A stretch of 51,061 nt of DNA, taken from NCBI GenBank assembly GCA_024227235.1, contig JAAEKY010000522.1:1-51061 (forward strand), in the 5' to 3' direction. The first letter of the stretch is position 1. The number at the start of each line of letters is the position of its first letter. The translations under genes and the position numbers were made by a program. Shown here piece by piece: positions 34,447 through 44,309 of this stretch. Under the pieces are notes generated by a model. That model did no database searches, was not told the DNA's origin, and worked only from the letters and a program-made list of their open reading frames with translations. Origin of the DNA: Desulfobacteraceae bacterium (GTDB taxonomy: Bacteria > Desulfobacterota > Desulfobacteria > Desulfobacterales > Desulfobacteraceae).

Positions 34447-35742
34447 TTAACAAAAATCTTTATTTAATGATTTGTGTGTAAATGGTTTTCCAGTTTCACC
34501 TGTATAGTCTTTTACCATCTGTCCATTACCAATCAATCGCCATTGGTAAATCATCAACCCTTCAAGCCCCACGGGTCCTCTTGCATGAATTTTATTCGTG
34601 CTGATACCGACTTCAGCACCAAGGCCGAATCTAAAGCCATCAGCAAATCTACTACTGCAATTCCAGAAAGCATCGGCAGTATCTACATGATCCATAAAAT
34701 CAATTGCACGTTTTTTATCTTGAGTAACAATCACATCTGTGTGACCTGATCCATAGCAATTAATATGCCCTATCGCCTCCTTTAACGTTCTAACAACTTT
34801 GATCGAGACAATGTAATCAAGATATTCTGTTTTCCAGTCTTCAGCGGAGGCAGCATCAACTTCAACAATAGCACACGTTTTGTTGCACCCAAAAATTTTC
34901 ACACCCTTTTCTTCTAATTTAGTTTTTAAAGTCGGGAGTACATCTTGAGCCACTGCTTCATGAACCAATATGCTTTCTATGGCATTGCATACGGCCACAT
35001 ATTGGCATTTGCTGTCTATGGAAAGATCAATTGCCATTTTATGATCAGAAAATCGATCAATATATAGGTGACAAATTCCATCTGCATGTCCTAAGACAGG
35101 GATAACCGTATTGTCCATGATATATCGTACAAATGCATTGCTGCCTCTTGGGATAATTAAATCAACTGCTGTTTCCAATTTTAGCATCTGATCAACATCG
35201 CTTCTGGTTTCTAAAAGACCCAACCAACCATCCGGCAACCCTGATTCGATTCCAGCCCTTGAAATAAGTGATGCCAGGATTTGATTGGTAGCCGAGGCTT
35301 CACTACCCCCCTTAAGCAATACAGCATTCCCGCTTTTCAAACAAAGCGCGGCAATCTGCACCAATGCATCTGGACGGGATTCAAAAATGACACCAATCAC
35401 ACCAATGGGCCGGCTGACCTTAAAAAGTTCAAGTCCCTTATCAAGTTGGGTTGCACATATTGTTTTCCCAACAGGGTCTTCCAATTTTATTAAGCTTGCG
35501 ATACCTTCGCATGCTTCTAATATTTTTGCATGGTCAAATTTCAGCCGCTTCAGCAACGGGGCATCGAGATGATCTCTTTGTGCGTGTTCCAAATCACTTT
35601 CGTTAGATTCAATAATGAGATTGATACTGCCTTTTAAAGATTGAATAATATTTTGTAAAGCAGTATCTTTTATCTGGCTTGAAAGCGCTGACATATCAAT
35701 GGCAGCACTTTTACATTGGGAAGCTAATTTATGAATATCCAT
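34447..35742 (-). CDS. proA: Gamma-glutamyl phosphate reductase
   Basis: Reduces glutamyl 5-phosphate to glutamate semialdehyde with NADPH, the second proline step. Of the aldehyde dehydrogenase fold: GVIGVIFESRPDA, the Gly-rich KSGNAVLLKGGSEA, the catalytic Cys in VCNAIES, and the end motif FGLGAEVGISTNKIHARGPV. I start at the ATG at 35742, preceded by AAGGAT, giving 431 residues; an upstream ATG at 35760 would add six. It is followed by proB. Confidence 0.95.
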   Translation of the reverse strand: MDIHKLASQCKSAAIDMSALSSQIKDTALQNIIQSLKGSINLIIESNESDLEHAQRDHLDAPLLKRLKFDHAKILEACEGIASLIKLEDPVGKTICATQLDKGLELFKVSRPIGVIGVIFESRPDALVQIAALCLKSGNAVLLKGGSEASATNQILASLISRAGIESGLPDGWLGLLETRSDVDQMLKLETAVDLIIPRGSNAFVRYIMDNTVIPVLGHADGICHLYIDRFSDHKMAIDLSIDSKCQYVAVCNAIESILVHEAVAQDVLPTLKTKLEEKGVKIFGCNKTCAIVEVDAASAEDWKTEYLDYIVSIKVVRTLKEAIGHINCYGSGHTDVIVTQDKKRAIDFMDHVDTADAFWNCSSRFADGFRFGLGAEVGISTNKIHARGPVGLEGLMIYQWRLIGNGQMVKDYTGETGKPFTHKSLNKDFC

Positions 35743-36092
35743 TTTTCTATCCTTAAACATTATATGCCGATTTTCAGTTTCCCATAAACTTAATCGAACA
35801 TTTTTTAATCAAAATTTATTCATCTATTATATTAAGATTCCTGTCAAGTGTAAAAAGTCTCTTGGCACAAGACTATGAGTTAAATTCCTTGTCTATGGAC
35901 AGGGGGTACTATATTCTTTTTATTTTAATATGGGCTGACATTATCTTTCCATATATCGGCACAATTAAAATTTTTTTTGGCATTTGCTATAGAGACTAAA
36001 AATATAAAACATTTGCCAGGCTGTAGAAACATGTTTACAATCTAATATTAATGATAAAAGAGACAAATCCTACACCATAATAGGAGGAAATA
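35743..36092. other. Divergent intergenic region between proA and the cupin gene
   Basis: About 350 bp, AT-rich. A sequence resembling a sigma54 box (TTGGCATTTGCT near 35978) has the wrong GG-GC spacing. No RNA gene or repeat was recognised. Confidence 0.45.
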
Positions 36093-36461
36093 ATGGCCGA
36101 TAAAGGTACTCAGTTAATTAAAAATATCCCTTTTTCTACACCGGTAGATATAGTTGATCTTGTAGATTATGAAGAAGGAAGGGTTGTCAGTAGAACTCTT
36201 TCTAGCAAACCTCACATTAATATCACATTGTTTGCCTTTGATAAGGATGAAGAAATCAGTGCCCACACTTCACCCGGAGATGCAATGGTCCAGGTCCTTG
36301 ATGGTGAAGCACTTATCAATATCGATGGTGAAAAAATCAAAGCTGTACAAGGCCAAGTCGTTGTCATGCCTGCAAATGTACCCCATGCTGTCAGTGCCAG
36401 TTCTCAGTTTAAAATGCTTTTAACAGTAGTAAAACAACCTGTTAGTATCGGTGGCATGTAG
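36093..36461 (+). CDS. Small cupin-domain protein
   Basis: A 122-residue single cupin barrel. Motif 1 is partly kept (ISAHTSPGDAMVQVLDGEA) and motif 2 reads VVMPANVPHAVSA, giving His and Glu ligands for one metal. Proteins of this size are widespread and mostly uncharacterised; functions range from sugar isomerases to metal-dependent dioxygenases and regulators. It has a perfect AGGAGG site and is a lone plus-strand gene. Confidence 0.87.
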   Translation: MADKGTQLIKNIPFSTPVDIVDLVDYEEGRVVSRTLSSKPHINITLFAFDKDEEISAHTSPGDAMVQVLDGEALINIDGEKIKAVQGQVVVMPANVPHAVSASSQFKMLLTVVKQPVSIGGM

Positions 36462-36555
36462 TTTTTTTGTAATAATCAGAGTTTATTTATAGCAATTGCC
36501 AGAAGGGTTTCCCAATTTAGCAGATGGTTATAAAAAGGGTGTGCTTTTCACTAAA

Positions 36556-36582
36556 TTTTAACGGACGTCGTGCCCGTTAAAA
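36556..36582. repeat. Perfect 9-bp inverted repeat
   Basis: TTTTAACGG (36556-36564) and CCGTTAAAA (36574-36582) with a 9-nt loop, downstream of both the cupin gene and the small membrane protein gene. A second pair, ATGGCGT and ACGCCAT, lies near 36602-36631. They may terminate one or both genes, but a clear T-run is missing. Confidence 0.4.
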
Positions 36583-36676
36583 AACGGAAATTAGTCATTT
36601 TATGGCGTCCTACCAAAATGCGTATTTAACGCCATTCTAATCATCACGTTTTTAAACCATCTGTATTGCCCATAAT

Positions 36677-36973
36677 CTAAATGCCTAAGGCACATCTGTT
36701 AATGATCCTATGACTTCTCTTTTTCAAAGCGATACGACCGGCATATGGCTTTTGATAAAATTTAGGGTATAAAATGATACTGGCATTTGATTGATTAGGT
36801 CTTAGAAGTTTACTCAAAAAAATATTGGCGCTAAAAAATAAAATCAATCCGATTCCATTTACCCATGGCATATACGGACTGTCACTGCCAGCTATTAACA
36901 ACCCAACAACCCACACAGCTCCAGAAAGCCCAATTAAACATTTTTTATATATTGTGTTTTGAGTTTGTTGCAT
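36677..36973 (-). CDS. Small two-helix membrane protein, unknown
   Basis: A 98-residue protein with two hydrophobic helices (about 12-28, GLSGAVWVVGLLIAG, and about 36-54, WVNGIGLILFFSANIFL) and a basic C-terminal tail. GGAG lies just before the ATG. No family recognised. It follows the interrupted repressor gene on the same strand by about 70 bp. Confidence 0.6.
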   Translation of the reverse strand: MQQTQNTIYKKCLIGLSGAVWVVGLLIAGSDSPYMPWVNGIGLILFFSANIFLSKLLRPNQSNASIILYPKFYQKPYAGRIALKKRSHRIINRCALGI

Positions 36974-37041
36974 TCTTGATCTCCTTAATTTAATATTTTC
37001 ACTATTTGTTTAAAAAACTAAACACACGAATTAAAAAAAAT

Positions 37042-37695
37042 CTACCTGTATTCTCGACAACTCCAGATAACCTTACCGATAATTCTTAACTTATCTGTTT
37101 CTTCTCTTTCCAGGTAGATGGGTTCATAGTCCTTGTTATCACTACAAAGAACCAACTTATTGGGATGCTTTTCCAGTCGCTTTATTAAAATCGTATCTTC
37201 TACACCTACCGCATAGATTGCGCCAGCAAGAATGCTTTTTTGAGATTGATCAATAAGGACTGTATCGCCCTCTTTTATTACCGGTTCCATGCTTTGTCCA
37301 AACACTTCCATGGCAACCATATTGTTTGCAGAGCCCTTACCTGCCAACCATTTTGTCTGAAAAGACAGGTAGTCTGTTACATTTTCTTCAGACTCGAAAG
37401 ATCCCGTTCCAGCCGACAACCTTGCGGCTACTTTTGGGACATATTTAAATTCAACATCGCTCTCTGATTGTGTGTGAATAAACGCATTCCCAATACCTGT
37501 CTCAATCCATTTCGGGTTGAAACCAAATTTTCTATATAGTTTAACAATCCATTTATCCGGAATTTTATTATTGTTTCTCGCGTGTGTAATTCCGGATCGA
37601 TTAATTTCAAGCTCTTTTGCAAGCTATGACTGAGAGCTGATACCTGTCGCATCAAGAATCCTTTTCATTAATGCATCTATTTTATTCTCAGGCAT
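37042..37695 (-). pseudogene. CI/LexA-type repressor with an in-frame amber stop
   Basis: From the ATG at 37695 (GAGG site 5 nt upstream) the frame gives a CI-type helix-turn-helix: LMKRILDATGISSQS, then TAG at 37624-37626, then LAKELEINRSGITHARNNNK and IPDKWIVKLY. Without the stop the 217-codon frame runs on through a linker with a likely self-cleavage site (LSAGTG). It continues into an S24/LexA peptidase domain with catalytic Ser in GQSMEP and Lys in IKRLEK, ending CREYR. The stop falls inside the DNA-binding domain, where such proteins usually have Glu or Gln. It is either a nonsense-mutated gene, a read-through or translation-restart case, or a sequencing error. An internal TTG start could express only the peptidase half. 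No phage genes lie nearby. Confidence 0.8.
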
Positions 37696-37847
37696 GTGAT
37701 CCTCGTTTAGTAATGTGTTTATTTTCTTTTTGACACACCTGATTAAAAAATGCAACACATTTTTTCACCAATATTATTTGGAGCGATTAGGATACCAATA
37801 ATTTAAAGATAAGGAAAAGCCTTAGGAAAGATGTATTTTAACATGTT

Positions 37848-38516
37848 CTAGAAATTCATTATTAATAAAATTGCGCCTGCGTTGGCACTTGGATTTGCCT
37901 GGACTTCCAACCTCATTCCATCGAATAGATAATCATTAACATTCGAATTAGTCATACTCAGTTCTATTTCACTTTTTTCATAATGATACACTGCATTAAA
38001 ATAGGTATTCTTCCAACTGGATTCTAATTTAACTCCATCCATTTTTAAAATCGTGTCATCATTCCCCCCGAAAACCAAAGAAAATTTGAATTCAACATCT
38101 TTTGTGTTCCTTTTATCGGCATTTATCTTGCTTTTTACCAGAAACCTTGAATCAGAGTCATCATTTGATGAAAAGCTATCAAGGTTAAACACATTATAAA
38201 AAGTATCGGTTATGGGTTTTAGTTTACCACCAAAATCTGACGAGTTAGCGCTTTTAATAGTTTTCATACTGCTTTGGCTTAAAGACTGTTTAGTATTAAA
38301 CGTATCACTATTGTTAGAGATACCATTATATGAGATTGCCATCGACTCAGGATCAATATTGGCTGAAATAGCCAAAATATTGGCTAAAACAACAAAATTC
38401 TGATCAGGCTGATATTCTATATCTTGCGCAGAAGATATTGATGTAAATATCATCATCATTAGGGCGAAAAGAATGAATCCAGGCAGGTTTTTTATTAGGT
38501 TAATTGTTAGTTTCAT
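37848..38516 (-). CDS. Secreted protein of unknown function
   Basis: A protein of about 222 residues with a signal peptide (LINLIKNLPGFILFALMMMI, then cleavage near TSISSA-QD). The mature part is beta-rich and polar, with no cysteine pairs and no sorting tail. I place the start at 38516, where GGAGG lies about 8 nt before the ATG; an ATG 15 bp upstream contains this ribosome site within its own coding sequence. No family recognised. It is probably periplasmic or outer-membrane linked. Confidence 0.7.
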   Translation of the reverse strand: MKLTINLIKNLPGFILFALMMMIFTSISSAQDIEYQPDQNFVVLANILAISANIDPESMAISYNGISNNSDTFNTKQSLSQSSMKTIKSANSSDFGGKLKPITDTFYNVFNLDSFSSNDDSDSRFLVKSKINADKRNTKDVEFKFSLVFGGNDDTILKMDGVKLESSWKNTYFNAVYHYEKSEIELSMTNSNVNDYLFDGMRLEVQANPSANAGAILLIMNF

Positions 38517-38964
38517 GAATCTTGCCTCCATTACTGTTCTCGATATATTTCTTTTTATCTAATATTAACAGCAAGAAGCATGCAAACGGGTCATTTTTTA
38601 GCTAAAAAAGATTGAAATCCCCTTTTGACAAGGGGTTCGATTTCATAAAAAATATTACTGATAAAATGATTACCTCGCTTCATGATTATATTTCATCACC
38701 TTATTGACATTTCACTATTTGGATATAGACTTCATCGCGATCATTAAAGAGTCATGTGCCACATTGCTCATGATTTTAAAATGTAACGTTCAACAACGTT
38801 AGAAACGGTATCAAAAAAATTTTAAGGCCTAAAAGCCTATTTTATAATTCTAAATCTGTTATAGTTATTTTTTTAATTAACTGTATCTGTTTTGTTGAGT
38901 AGAGCTAAAGTATGGTATCAGTAAATTTCAATATTTAAATAACTGACAAAAAAAGGATAATAAA
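38517..38964. other. Divergent intergenic region with two inverted repeats
   Basis: About 450 bp. Contains a hairpin near 38614-38645 (CCCCTT/AAGGGG with flanking GAAAT/ATTTC) and an operator-like pair at 38782-38799, TAACGTT-CAAC-AACGTTA. No tRNA or other RNA gene was found. Confidence 0.5.
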
Positions 38965-39954
38965 ATGGATAAAAAACACGAGATGATATCTTTATCAAAT
39001 GCTCTAGGCGCCAGAGAAATTTTAAAAAGATATCTTACCCCCACACCGCTGCATCAATACCCAAGTCTGGACAGCCTTGTCGGCGCTAAGGTCTTTATTA
39101 AACATGAAAACCATAATCCCACGGGTACATTTAAAATACGGGGCGGAATCAATCTTATGCACAAGCTTAAAACAATTGGAATAAAGGGCGTGATTACCTA
39201 TTCTACGGGTAACCATGGAACCTCTGTTGCTACGAGTGCTAAACTGTTTGGTTTGAAGGCAGTTGTGGTTGTTCCAAAAAATTCAAACCCTCTTAAAATT
39301 CAAAGTATAAAAGATGCCGGTGCCGAACTGATCGAATATGGGAACGATTTTGAAGCTGCCGGCAAAAAAGTTAATCAGTTAGTCGATGAACGTGGTCTGT
39401 ATTTTGTTCACCCTGCAAACGAAGCACACATTATAAATGGTGTTGCTACAGAATTTATTGAAATTATTGAGAAGGTTCCTGATATGGACACGATGATCAT
39501 TCCAATCGGTGCAGGCAGTGAAGCTGCTGCTGCCATAACCGTATTCAAACAGGTTTGCCCCAAAATTGAAATAATAGGTGTACAGGCGGAAGCAGCCAAT
39601 GCCGCCTATCTGTCCTGGAAGCAAAAAAAAATTGTTTCAGCACCGAATTCAACATTTGCCGGTGGGTTTGCAACCGGGTCAGCCTATGAAGTACCATTTT
39701 CATTGTATAAAAATTCGCTTAAGGATTTTGTGCTTCTTAATGAAGATGAACTGTATCAGGGGATAGCACTTGCAGCACACCATACCAGAAATCTTACCGA
39801 AGGTGCAGGATCTGCCTGTTTAAGAGCAGCATTGAAGATTCGAAACCAATTGCATGGTAAAAAGGTTGTAATCCAGATGAGCGGGGGAAATGCATCCAGT
39901 CATGAACTACAAAAAGCCATGACTCAGCCGTGCCTTGAAACTGGTGTTGTTTAG
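38965..39954 (+). CDS. Threonine/serine dehydratase-like PLP enzyme
   Basis: A 329-residue PLP enzyme of fold type II. The cofactor Lys is in NPTGTFKIRGG, the phosphate-binding loop appears as STGNHGTSVA and GAGSEAAAAI, and the C-terminal motif is MSGGNASS. Closest in layout to catabolic threonine dehydratase (TdcB-like), which deaminates threonine to 2-oxobutanoate and ammonia. It lacks the C-terminal ACT regulatory domain of biosynthetic IlvA. An alternative is a serine, hydroxyaspartate or eutB-type dehydratase. AAAGGA precedes the ATG. Confidence 0.85.
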   Translation: MDKKHEMISLSNALGAREILKRYLTPTPLHQYPSLDSLVGAKVFIKHENHNPTGTFKIRGGINLMHKLKTIGIKGVITYSTGNHGTSVATSAKLFGLKAVVVVPKNSNPLKIQSIKDAGAELIEYGNDFEAAGKKVNQLVDERGLYFVHPANEAHIINGVATEFIEIIEKVPDMDTMIIPIGAGSEAAAAITVFKQVCPKIEIIGVQAEAANAAYLSWKQKKIVSAPNSTFAGGFATGSAYEVPFSLYKNSLKDFVLLNEDELYQGIALAAHHTRNLTEGAGSACLRAALKIRNQLHGKKVVIQMSGGNASSHELQKAMTQPCLETGVV

Positions 39955-40105
39955 TAAAACTCACACCCAATACAATAAAATTGTTCTTATGCTTTTAAAT
40001 TTCTCTCTTGAATGGTATTAATATATTCTTGAAGGGTATACGATATCTTTTAATTCGCATTTCCTGATTATAGCCCAGCAAGCCAATGCGAAAGGAAATT
40101 ATTCA

Positions 40106-40504
40106 ATGGATGAAACAGCAAAATTATTAAGCATTAGCAAAACACTCGAAAAATTAATAAATCATACAGTCGATGATATTTTTAATACATTCTCAAATCA
40201 ATTTTTAATAGCGGATATTTCATATATCATCCCAGCAGTATGGGGTGTAGTAGAAAATGCTGAATTGGATGACATACAAAAAATAATTCATAAAAAAACC
40301 AGCAAACTTGTGGATGATTCCATTTTGGCATTTTCGATCAAGGACATGAATGATTCTCAAGCTTTTGCTATAAAATACCTTGTCAACCGGGTCATTATTT
40401 ATACCATAACCTATAGAGTTGAAATGACGAAAAACCAAATATCTGAAGACAAAATTGAGGCAAATAATCTGTTGATGAATTTCCCTCCTTCTGGGAATGC
40501 TTAA
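40106..40504 (+). CDS. Unrecognised small protein (132 aa)
   Basis: A soluble, mostly helical protein of 132 residues with a good AAAGGA site. The N-terminal ETAKLLSISKTLEKLINHTV suggests an amphipathic helix. No cysteine, metal or catalytic motif. It precedes the rhomboid gene by 3 bp and is probably co-transcribed with it. Confidence 0.6.
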   Translation: MDETAKLLSISKTLEKLINHTVDDIFNTFSNQFLIADISYIIPAVWGVVENAELDDIQKIIHKKTSKLVDDSILAFSIKDMNDSQAFAIKYLVNRVIIYTITYRVEMTKNQISEDKIEANNLLMNFPPSGNA

Positions 40505-40507
40505 TTT

Positions 40508-41254
40508 GTGAAAACTCAAATTTCATTTACTGCCTGGCCATTAACCAGGGTGGTGAAATTAATTCTGATCGTCAATGCCGTAATTTGGCTGATCACAATT
40601 TTATTATCCAAAATCGCCAATAGTAACTTTTTATTTGTCAACTTGGCCTTAACGCCCTATTCAGTTTTTTATGACTTTCACATCTGGAAGTTGTTTACAT
40701 ATATGTGGCTTCACGATATCCAGGGATTTAATCATATTCTGTTTAACAGCCTTTTTTTATGGATGTTTGGCGGGACACTTGAACAAAAATTAGGAACGAA
40801 AAGATTTATACAGCTATATTTAATCTGCGGTATTGGGGCAGGCGTTGTTGTTTTGGTAACCGGGTTAATTCTAAATCCTTCAATTATAGTTGTTGGCGCC
40901 TCAGGAGCCCTCTACGGACTGGTTGCTGTGTGGGCCATAGCGAACCCTCAAAAATTGATCTACTTGTTTGGTGTTTTTCCGGTAAAGGCAAAATACTTTG
41001 CATTGTTTCCAATCGGCTATGCTTTTCTGGATTTTCTTGTCGAGGGGTCTACTGTGAGTCATTCCGCTCATCTTGGTGGTTTAGCCATTGGTGCCTTGTA
41101 TATTACGGGTTACTGGCATCCCGGCATGATAAAAGACAAGATCCTTTATTTGTTTTTTAAACATAAGTTAAAAGGGATCAAACAAAAGGAAAAAAAGAAT
41201 TCTCAACAAAGAGAAAAAAGAAAGCCACCGCCTGGAGGCGGCTATTGGAATTAA
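40508..41254 (+). CDS. Rhomboid-family intramembrane serine protease
   Basis: A 248-residue membrane protein with about six TM helices. It has the catalytic Ser in GASGALYG and the catalytic His in SHSAHLGGLAIG, plus the characteristic FNHILFNSLFLWMFGGTLE of the rhomboid core. It should cleave TM segments of target proteins. The GTG start lies 3 bp after the previous stop. The C terminus is a basic tail (KQKEKKNSQQREKRK) ending in a Pro/Gly cluster. Substrates are unknown. Confidence 0.92.
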   Translation: MKTQISFTAWPLTRVVKLILIVNAVIWLITILLSKIANSNFLFVNLALTPYSVFYDFHIWKLFTYMWLHDIQGFNHILFNSLFLWMFGGTLEQKLGTKRFIQLYLICGIGAGVVVLVTGLILNPSIIVVGASGALYGLVAVWAIANPQKLIYLFGVFPVKAKYFALFPIGYAFLDFLVEGSTVSHSAHLGGLAIGALYITGYWHPGMIKDKILYLFFKHKLKGIKQKEKKNSQQREKRKPPPGGGYWN

Positions 41255-41526
41255 ATTTAAAGGAATTAAATATTTACTAAAACTCTTTAAAAAGCATTTA
41301 AACCTTTCTGCTCTATTGATATAGCCGTATTAAGGCGATTATCATTTTTCCCCAATCAATTTTTTCATTGTCTGCATCATATCATAACTCCCTAAATGTT
41401 TAATTTTACCCAATTAGGTGTTGGGAGAAAATAAAACAAATGGTGCGGGCATTATTGCCAATTGAACAGGTTTGGTTTAAAATGACGGCTATGCTTAACA
41501 TGAATGGATTTTACTAAAAGGATATT
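41255..41526. other. Intergenic gap, no gene seen
   Basis: About 270 bp, AT-rich, with a short CCCAA/TTGGG hairpin near 41410. AAAAGGATATT before the GTG at 41527 is the ribosome site of the next gene. Confidence 0.4.
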
Positions 41527-42180
41527 GTGAAAAACCATCAATTGTTCATTAAATGCCTGAATATCGGACCATTTGAAGTCAATACCTATATTGCAGCTTG
41601 TCCGCAAACCTTGGAGGGTATCATTATTGATCCAGGTGGCGAGGACGAAAGAATTATTCACATTATTAATAAAAATAACATCCACCCTAAATATATCATC
41701 AATACCCATGGTCACCGTGATCATGTACATTCTAATGTATCATTATCAGATATTTACAACATTCCAGTCTGTATGCATGTTGACGATAAAGACTTCTTTC
41801 TAAAAAAGACAGAGCATCAGGATATTAAGATAAAAAAGAACTATGCCATTGACATAGACCTTCACCATTGCGATGAGCTACAACTTGGCAATTTCAAAAT
41901 TAAAATTATTCATACACCAGGTCATACGCCTGGATCAATCTGCCTTTATATATCCAACTGTCTTTTTTCTGGAGATACGCTTTTTGTCGGAGGCGCAGGA
42001 CGTACAGATCTGCCTGGCGGGGACCTTGATGGACTGATTCAGTCTATAAAAAACCAAATTATTCCCCTGCCCCCGGACACAATTGTATATCCAGGCCACG
42101 ATTATGGAGATACACCTGTTTCAACTATAGGACGCGAAATAAAAAAAAATATTTATATTACAGATTTTATATCCCCATAA
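41527..42180 (+). CDS. Metallo-beta-lactamase-fold hydrolase (YcbL/glyoxalase II-like)
   Basis: A 217-residue MBL-fold hydrolase: NTHGHRDHVHSN (HxHxDH), HTPGHTPGSI, FSGDTLFVGGAGRTDLPGG and PGHDYG. The short length and GRTDLPGG motif fit the YcbL type of small thioester hydrolase. It starts with GTG behind AAAAGGA. A second MBL gene lies at 32.5 kb, but the two are not close copies. Confidence 0.9.
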   Translation: MKNHQLFIKCLNIGPFEVNTYIAACPQTLEGIIIDPGGEDERIIHIINKNNIHPKYIINTHGHRDHVHSNVSLSDIYNIPVCMHVDDKDFFLKKTEHQDIKIKKNYAIDIDLHHCDELQLGNFKIKIIHTPGHTPGSICLYISNCLFSGDTLFVGGAGRTDLPGGDLDGLIQSIKNQIIPLPPDTIVYPGHDYGDTPVSTIGREIKKNIYITDFISP

Positions 42181-42626
42181 TAATGATTTTAACTATCATT
42201 CTTTCTTTTAATCCTTTTCATCTATCCGCATAAAATTCAATTCACATCCTTATTTATGTCAACTCATCCAAAATGATTTTTTATTCTTTAAAATTTTATC
42301 TGGTTCCAGTCTTAAGTGCTATTGAAAACGCTATACTGCCTTTGCAAATCCGAAATGTTAAAACGATTATTGCTATGGGAAAGACCATGCATCGCTTAAA
42401 AGAAACCAGCCTTGGAAATCTGTCAAAACAAGGAAACAACTGTAGAGTTTCAAATTTCTGATTTTGATAAAACCCTGATTCTGACAAGTGGTTGAGTGGA
42501 ATATACAGATCAAAATTATTACAAATGATCCATATACTATTTTATTTCAAGGTTGATTTTTCTGTTTTTTTTGTACATATTAAGTCAAACATATTTTTAA
42601 TGGCCTGGATACAAGGGACAGCTAAT
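42181..42626. other. Intergenic region, only unconvincing short frames
   Basis: About 446 bp between the MBL gene and the chemoreceptor. A 62-codon frame at 42273-42461 has no ribosome site and no family features. The receptor frame extends upstream to 42492, but the ATG at 42627 is the better start. Confidence 0.45.
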
Positions 42627-44261
42627 ATGAAAAAAAACAATCGAATGATGTGGCTCACCCAGACAAGTTTTATTGGCTTTATTATCTGTATTTTTTTAAT
42701 TGCAACATATTGGATGGTAATACATTTCACCCAGAATGGGACGCTTGCAGCTTATATTAGCGGCTTAATTTTCACAATGATAGTTTGCATGTCTATTGTT
42801 TTGGTTGTGCTGATTCCAAAGATATTTGGTACTCAAATAGATAATTTGATTGCCGGGACCCATCAAGTTGGGAATGGTAATCTAAGTATTGAATTTGAGA
42901 CAAAAGGCAAAGGCCTTGTCAGCCGAATGGCTGAAGCCTTAAATCAAATGATTCGATCATTGCATGCGACACTATCAGGTGTTGCCGGGTTTATCGAATC
43001 CTTAACGTGTTCATCAAGAGAACTTGATGATGTGTTTCAAGAAATGTCCTCCAATGCAGAGAAAACCTTTAAAAAAACCGACCGTGTCGCAGCCCTTTCA
43101 ACAGAAATGACCAATGAGATGACTGCAGTTGCTTCAGCCATGGAACAGTCTGCAGAAAATGTTACTCAGGTCGCAGGGGATATGGAGCAGATGAATGAGG
43201 CAATTTCTGAAACCTTTTCCTTTGTTGAAAAAACAGAGAAGTCAATCCAACAGGCTGTAGAACAGACACAGCGGGCATCCGGGAAAATAGATGAGCTGGG
43301 GAAAGCTGCCAGTGAAATTGGTAATGTAACAAGCACTATTCATGATATTTCTGCCCAGACTGATCTTTTAGCCTTGAACGCAACCATTGAATCTGCAAGA
43401 GCAGGTGAAGCTGGCAAAGGATTTGCTGTTGTGGCAAGCGAAATAAAGGTCCTGGCCAATCAAACAGCACAGGCAACCCAGAATATTGACAATAAGATCA
43501 ACGATATTGCAAATGCAACCCAGGAAACTGTGGACGAAATCAGTCAGATTTCTGATGTCATCAACACTGTTAATGAAACCGTATCTTCAATGGTTGGTAT
43601 TATTGAAAAACAGTCTCAAACAGTGCAATCAGTTACTGAGAACGTTCAACAGGCAGCCTCTGGTATTCAAGTTGTAAAAGATAATGTTAATAAAAGCAGC
43701 CAGGCTGCAAACCAGATAGATGGTGAGGTAGATGAATTATCTACACTGACATCCGATCTTAATCAATTTTCAAATAAAATCAGGACCAATTCTAATGAGC
43801 TGAACAAATTGGCTGATAAATTCAAACGCATTTTTGACGCCATCGAGTTTGGAGAAGCAAAGGCCATGTCTTCAAAAGAGAATGCCAAAGAAATGGTTGA
43901 AAGGGGATTGAATTATCTGGAGCAAAATGGGAAAGAAACTGCTCTAAATGCGTTTAACGATGCAAATGGTAAATTTTCACAAGATGACCTGTATTTGTAT
44001 ATCCTTGATTTTGATGGCCTAACCCTTGCTCATGGTGCCAATTCAGCTTTGATTGGAAAAAATCTTTATCACGCCAAAGATGAAGATGGTAAACCTTTTT
44101 TTAAGCAGATGATTGATGTGGCAAAAGACGACACAACTGGATGGGTCAAATACAAGTGGAGCCATCCGGAAACAAAGCATGTGGCCCAAAAAATCGCTTA
44201 TGTATCCCGCGTACCCGGGGAGGATCAGGTCATGGGATGTGGCGCCTACGACTGCGATTAG
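42627..44261 (+). CDS. Methyl-accepting chemotaxis protein with C-terminal Cache domain
   Basis: A 544-residue chemoreceptor. Two TM helices (about 12-32 and 38-60) are joined by only a few residues, so there is almost no periplasmic sensor. The cytoplasmic coiled coil has the kinase-control tip [20 protein letters not shown], then a helical bundle, and a C-terminal Cache-like domain (about 420-544) with [20 protein letters not shown] and [13 protein letters not shown]. Because the Cache domain follows the signalling tip, it must lie in the cytoplasm. I prefer the ATG at 42627 (AGGGA about 8 nt upstream); an upstream start would add 45 residues. No che genes are nearby. Confidence 0.9.
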   Translation: MKKNNRMMWLTQTSFIGFIICIFLIATYWMVIHFTQNGTLAAYISGLIFTMIVCMSIVLVVLIPKIFGTQIDNLIAGTHQVGNGNLSIEFETKGKGLVSRMAEALNQMIRSLHATLSGVAGFIESLTCSSRELDDVFQEMSSNAEKTFKKTDRVAALSTEMTNEMTAVASAMEQSAENVTQVAGDMEQMNEAISETFSFVEKTEKSIQQAVEQTQRASGKIDELGKAASEIGNVTSTIHDISAQTDLLALNATIESARAGEAGKGFAVVASEIKVLANQTAQATQNIDNKINDIANATQETVDEISQISDVINTVNETVSSMVGIIEKQSQTVQSVTENVQQAASGIQVVKDNVNKSSQAANQIDGEVDELSTLTSDLNQFSNKIRTNSNELNKLADKFKRIFDAIEFGEAKAMSSKENAKEMVERGLNYLEQNGKETALNAFNDANGKFSQDDLYLYILDFDGLTLAHGANSALIGKNLYHAKDEDGKPFFKQMIDVAKDDTTGWVKYKWSHPETKHVAQKIAYVSRVPGEDQVMGCGAYDCD

Positions 44262-44309
44262 AAATTTTTAACAAAAAATCTCAAATTTTCCGACGGCGCC
44301 CAATTCAAA

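Noticed and set aside
35975..35992. Possible sigma54 promoter (TTGGCATTTGCT) near the cupin gene
   Set aside because: The GG and GC are only 7 bp apart; the class requires about 10.
38614..38645. tRNA-like TTCGA loop in an inverted repeat
   Set aside because: No acceptor stem, anticodon arm or CCA region can be drawn; only a hairpin.
42273..42461. 62-codon frame between the MBL gene and the chemoreceptor
   Set aside because: No ribosome site, no family features, composition like random AT-rich DNA.
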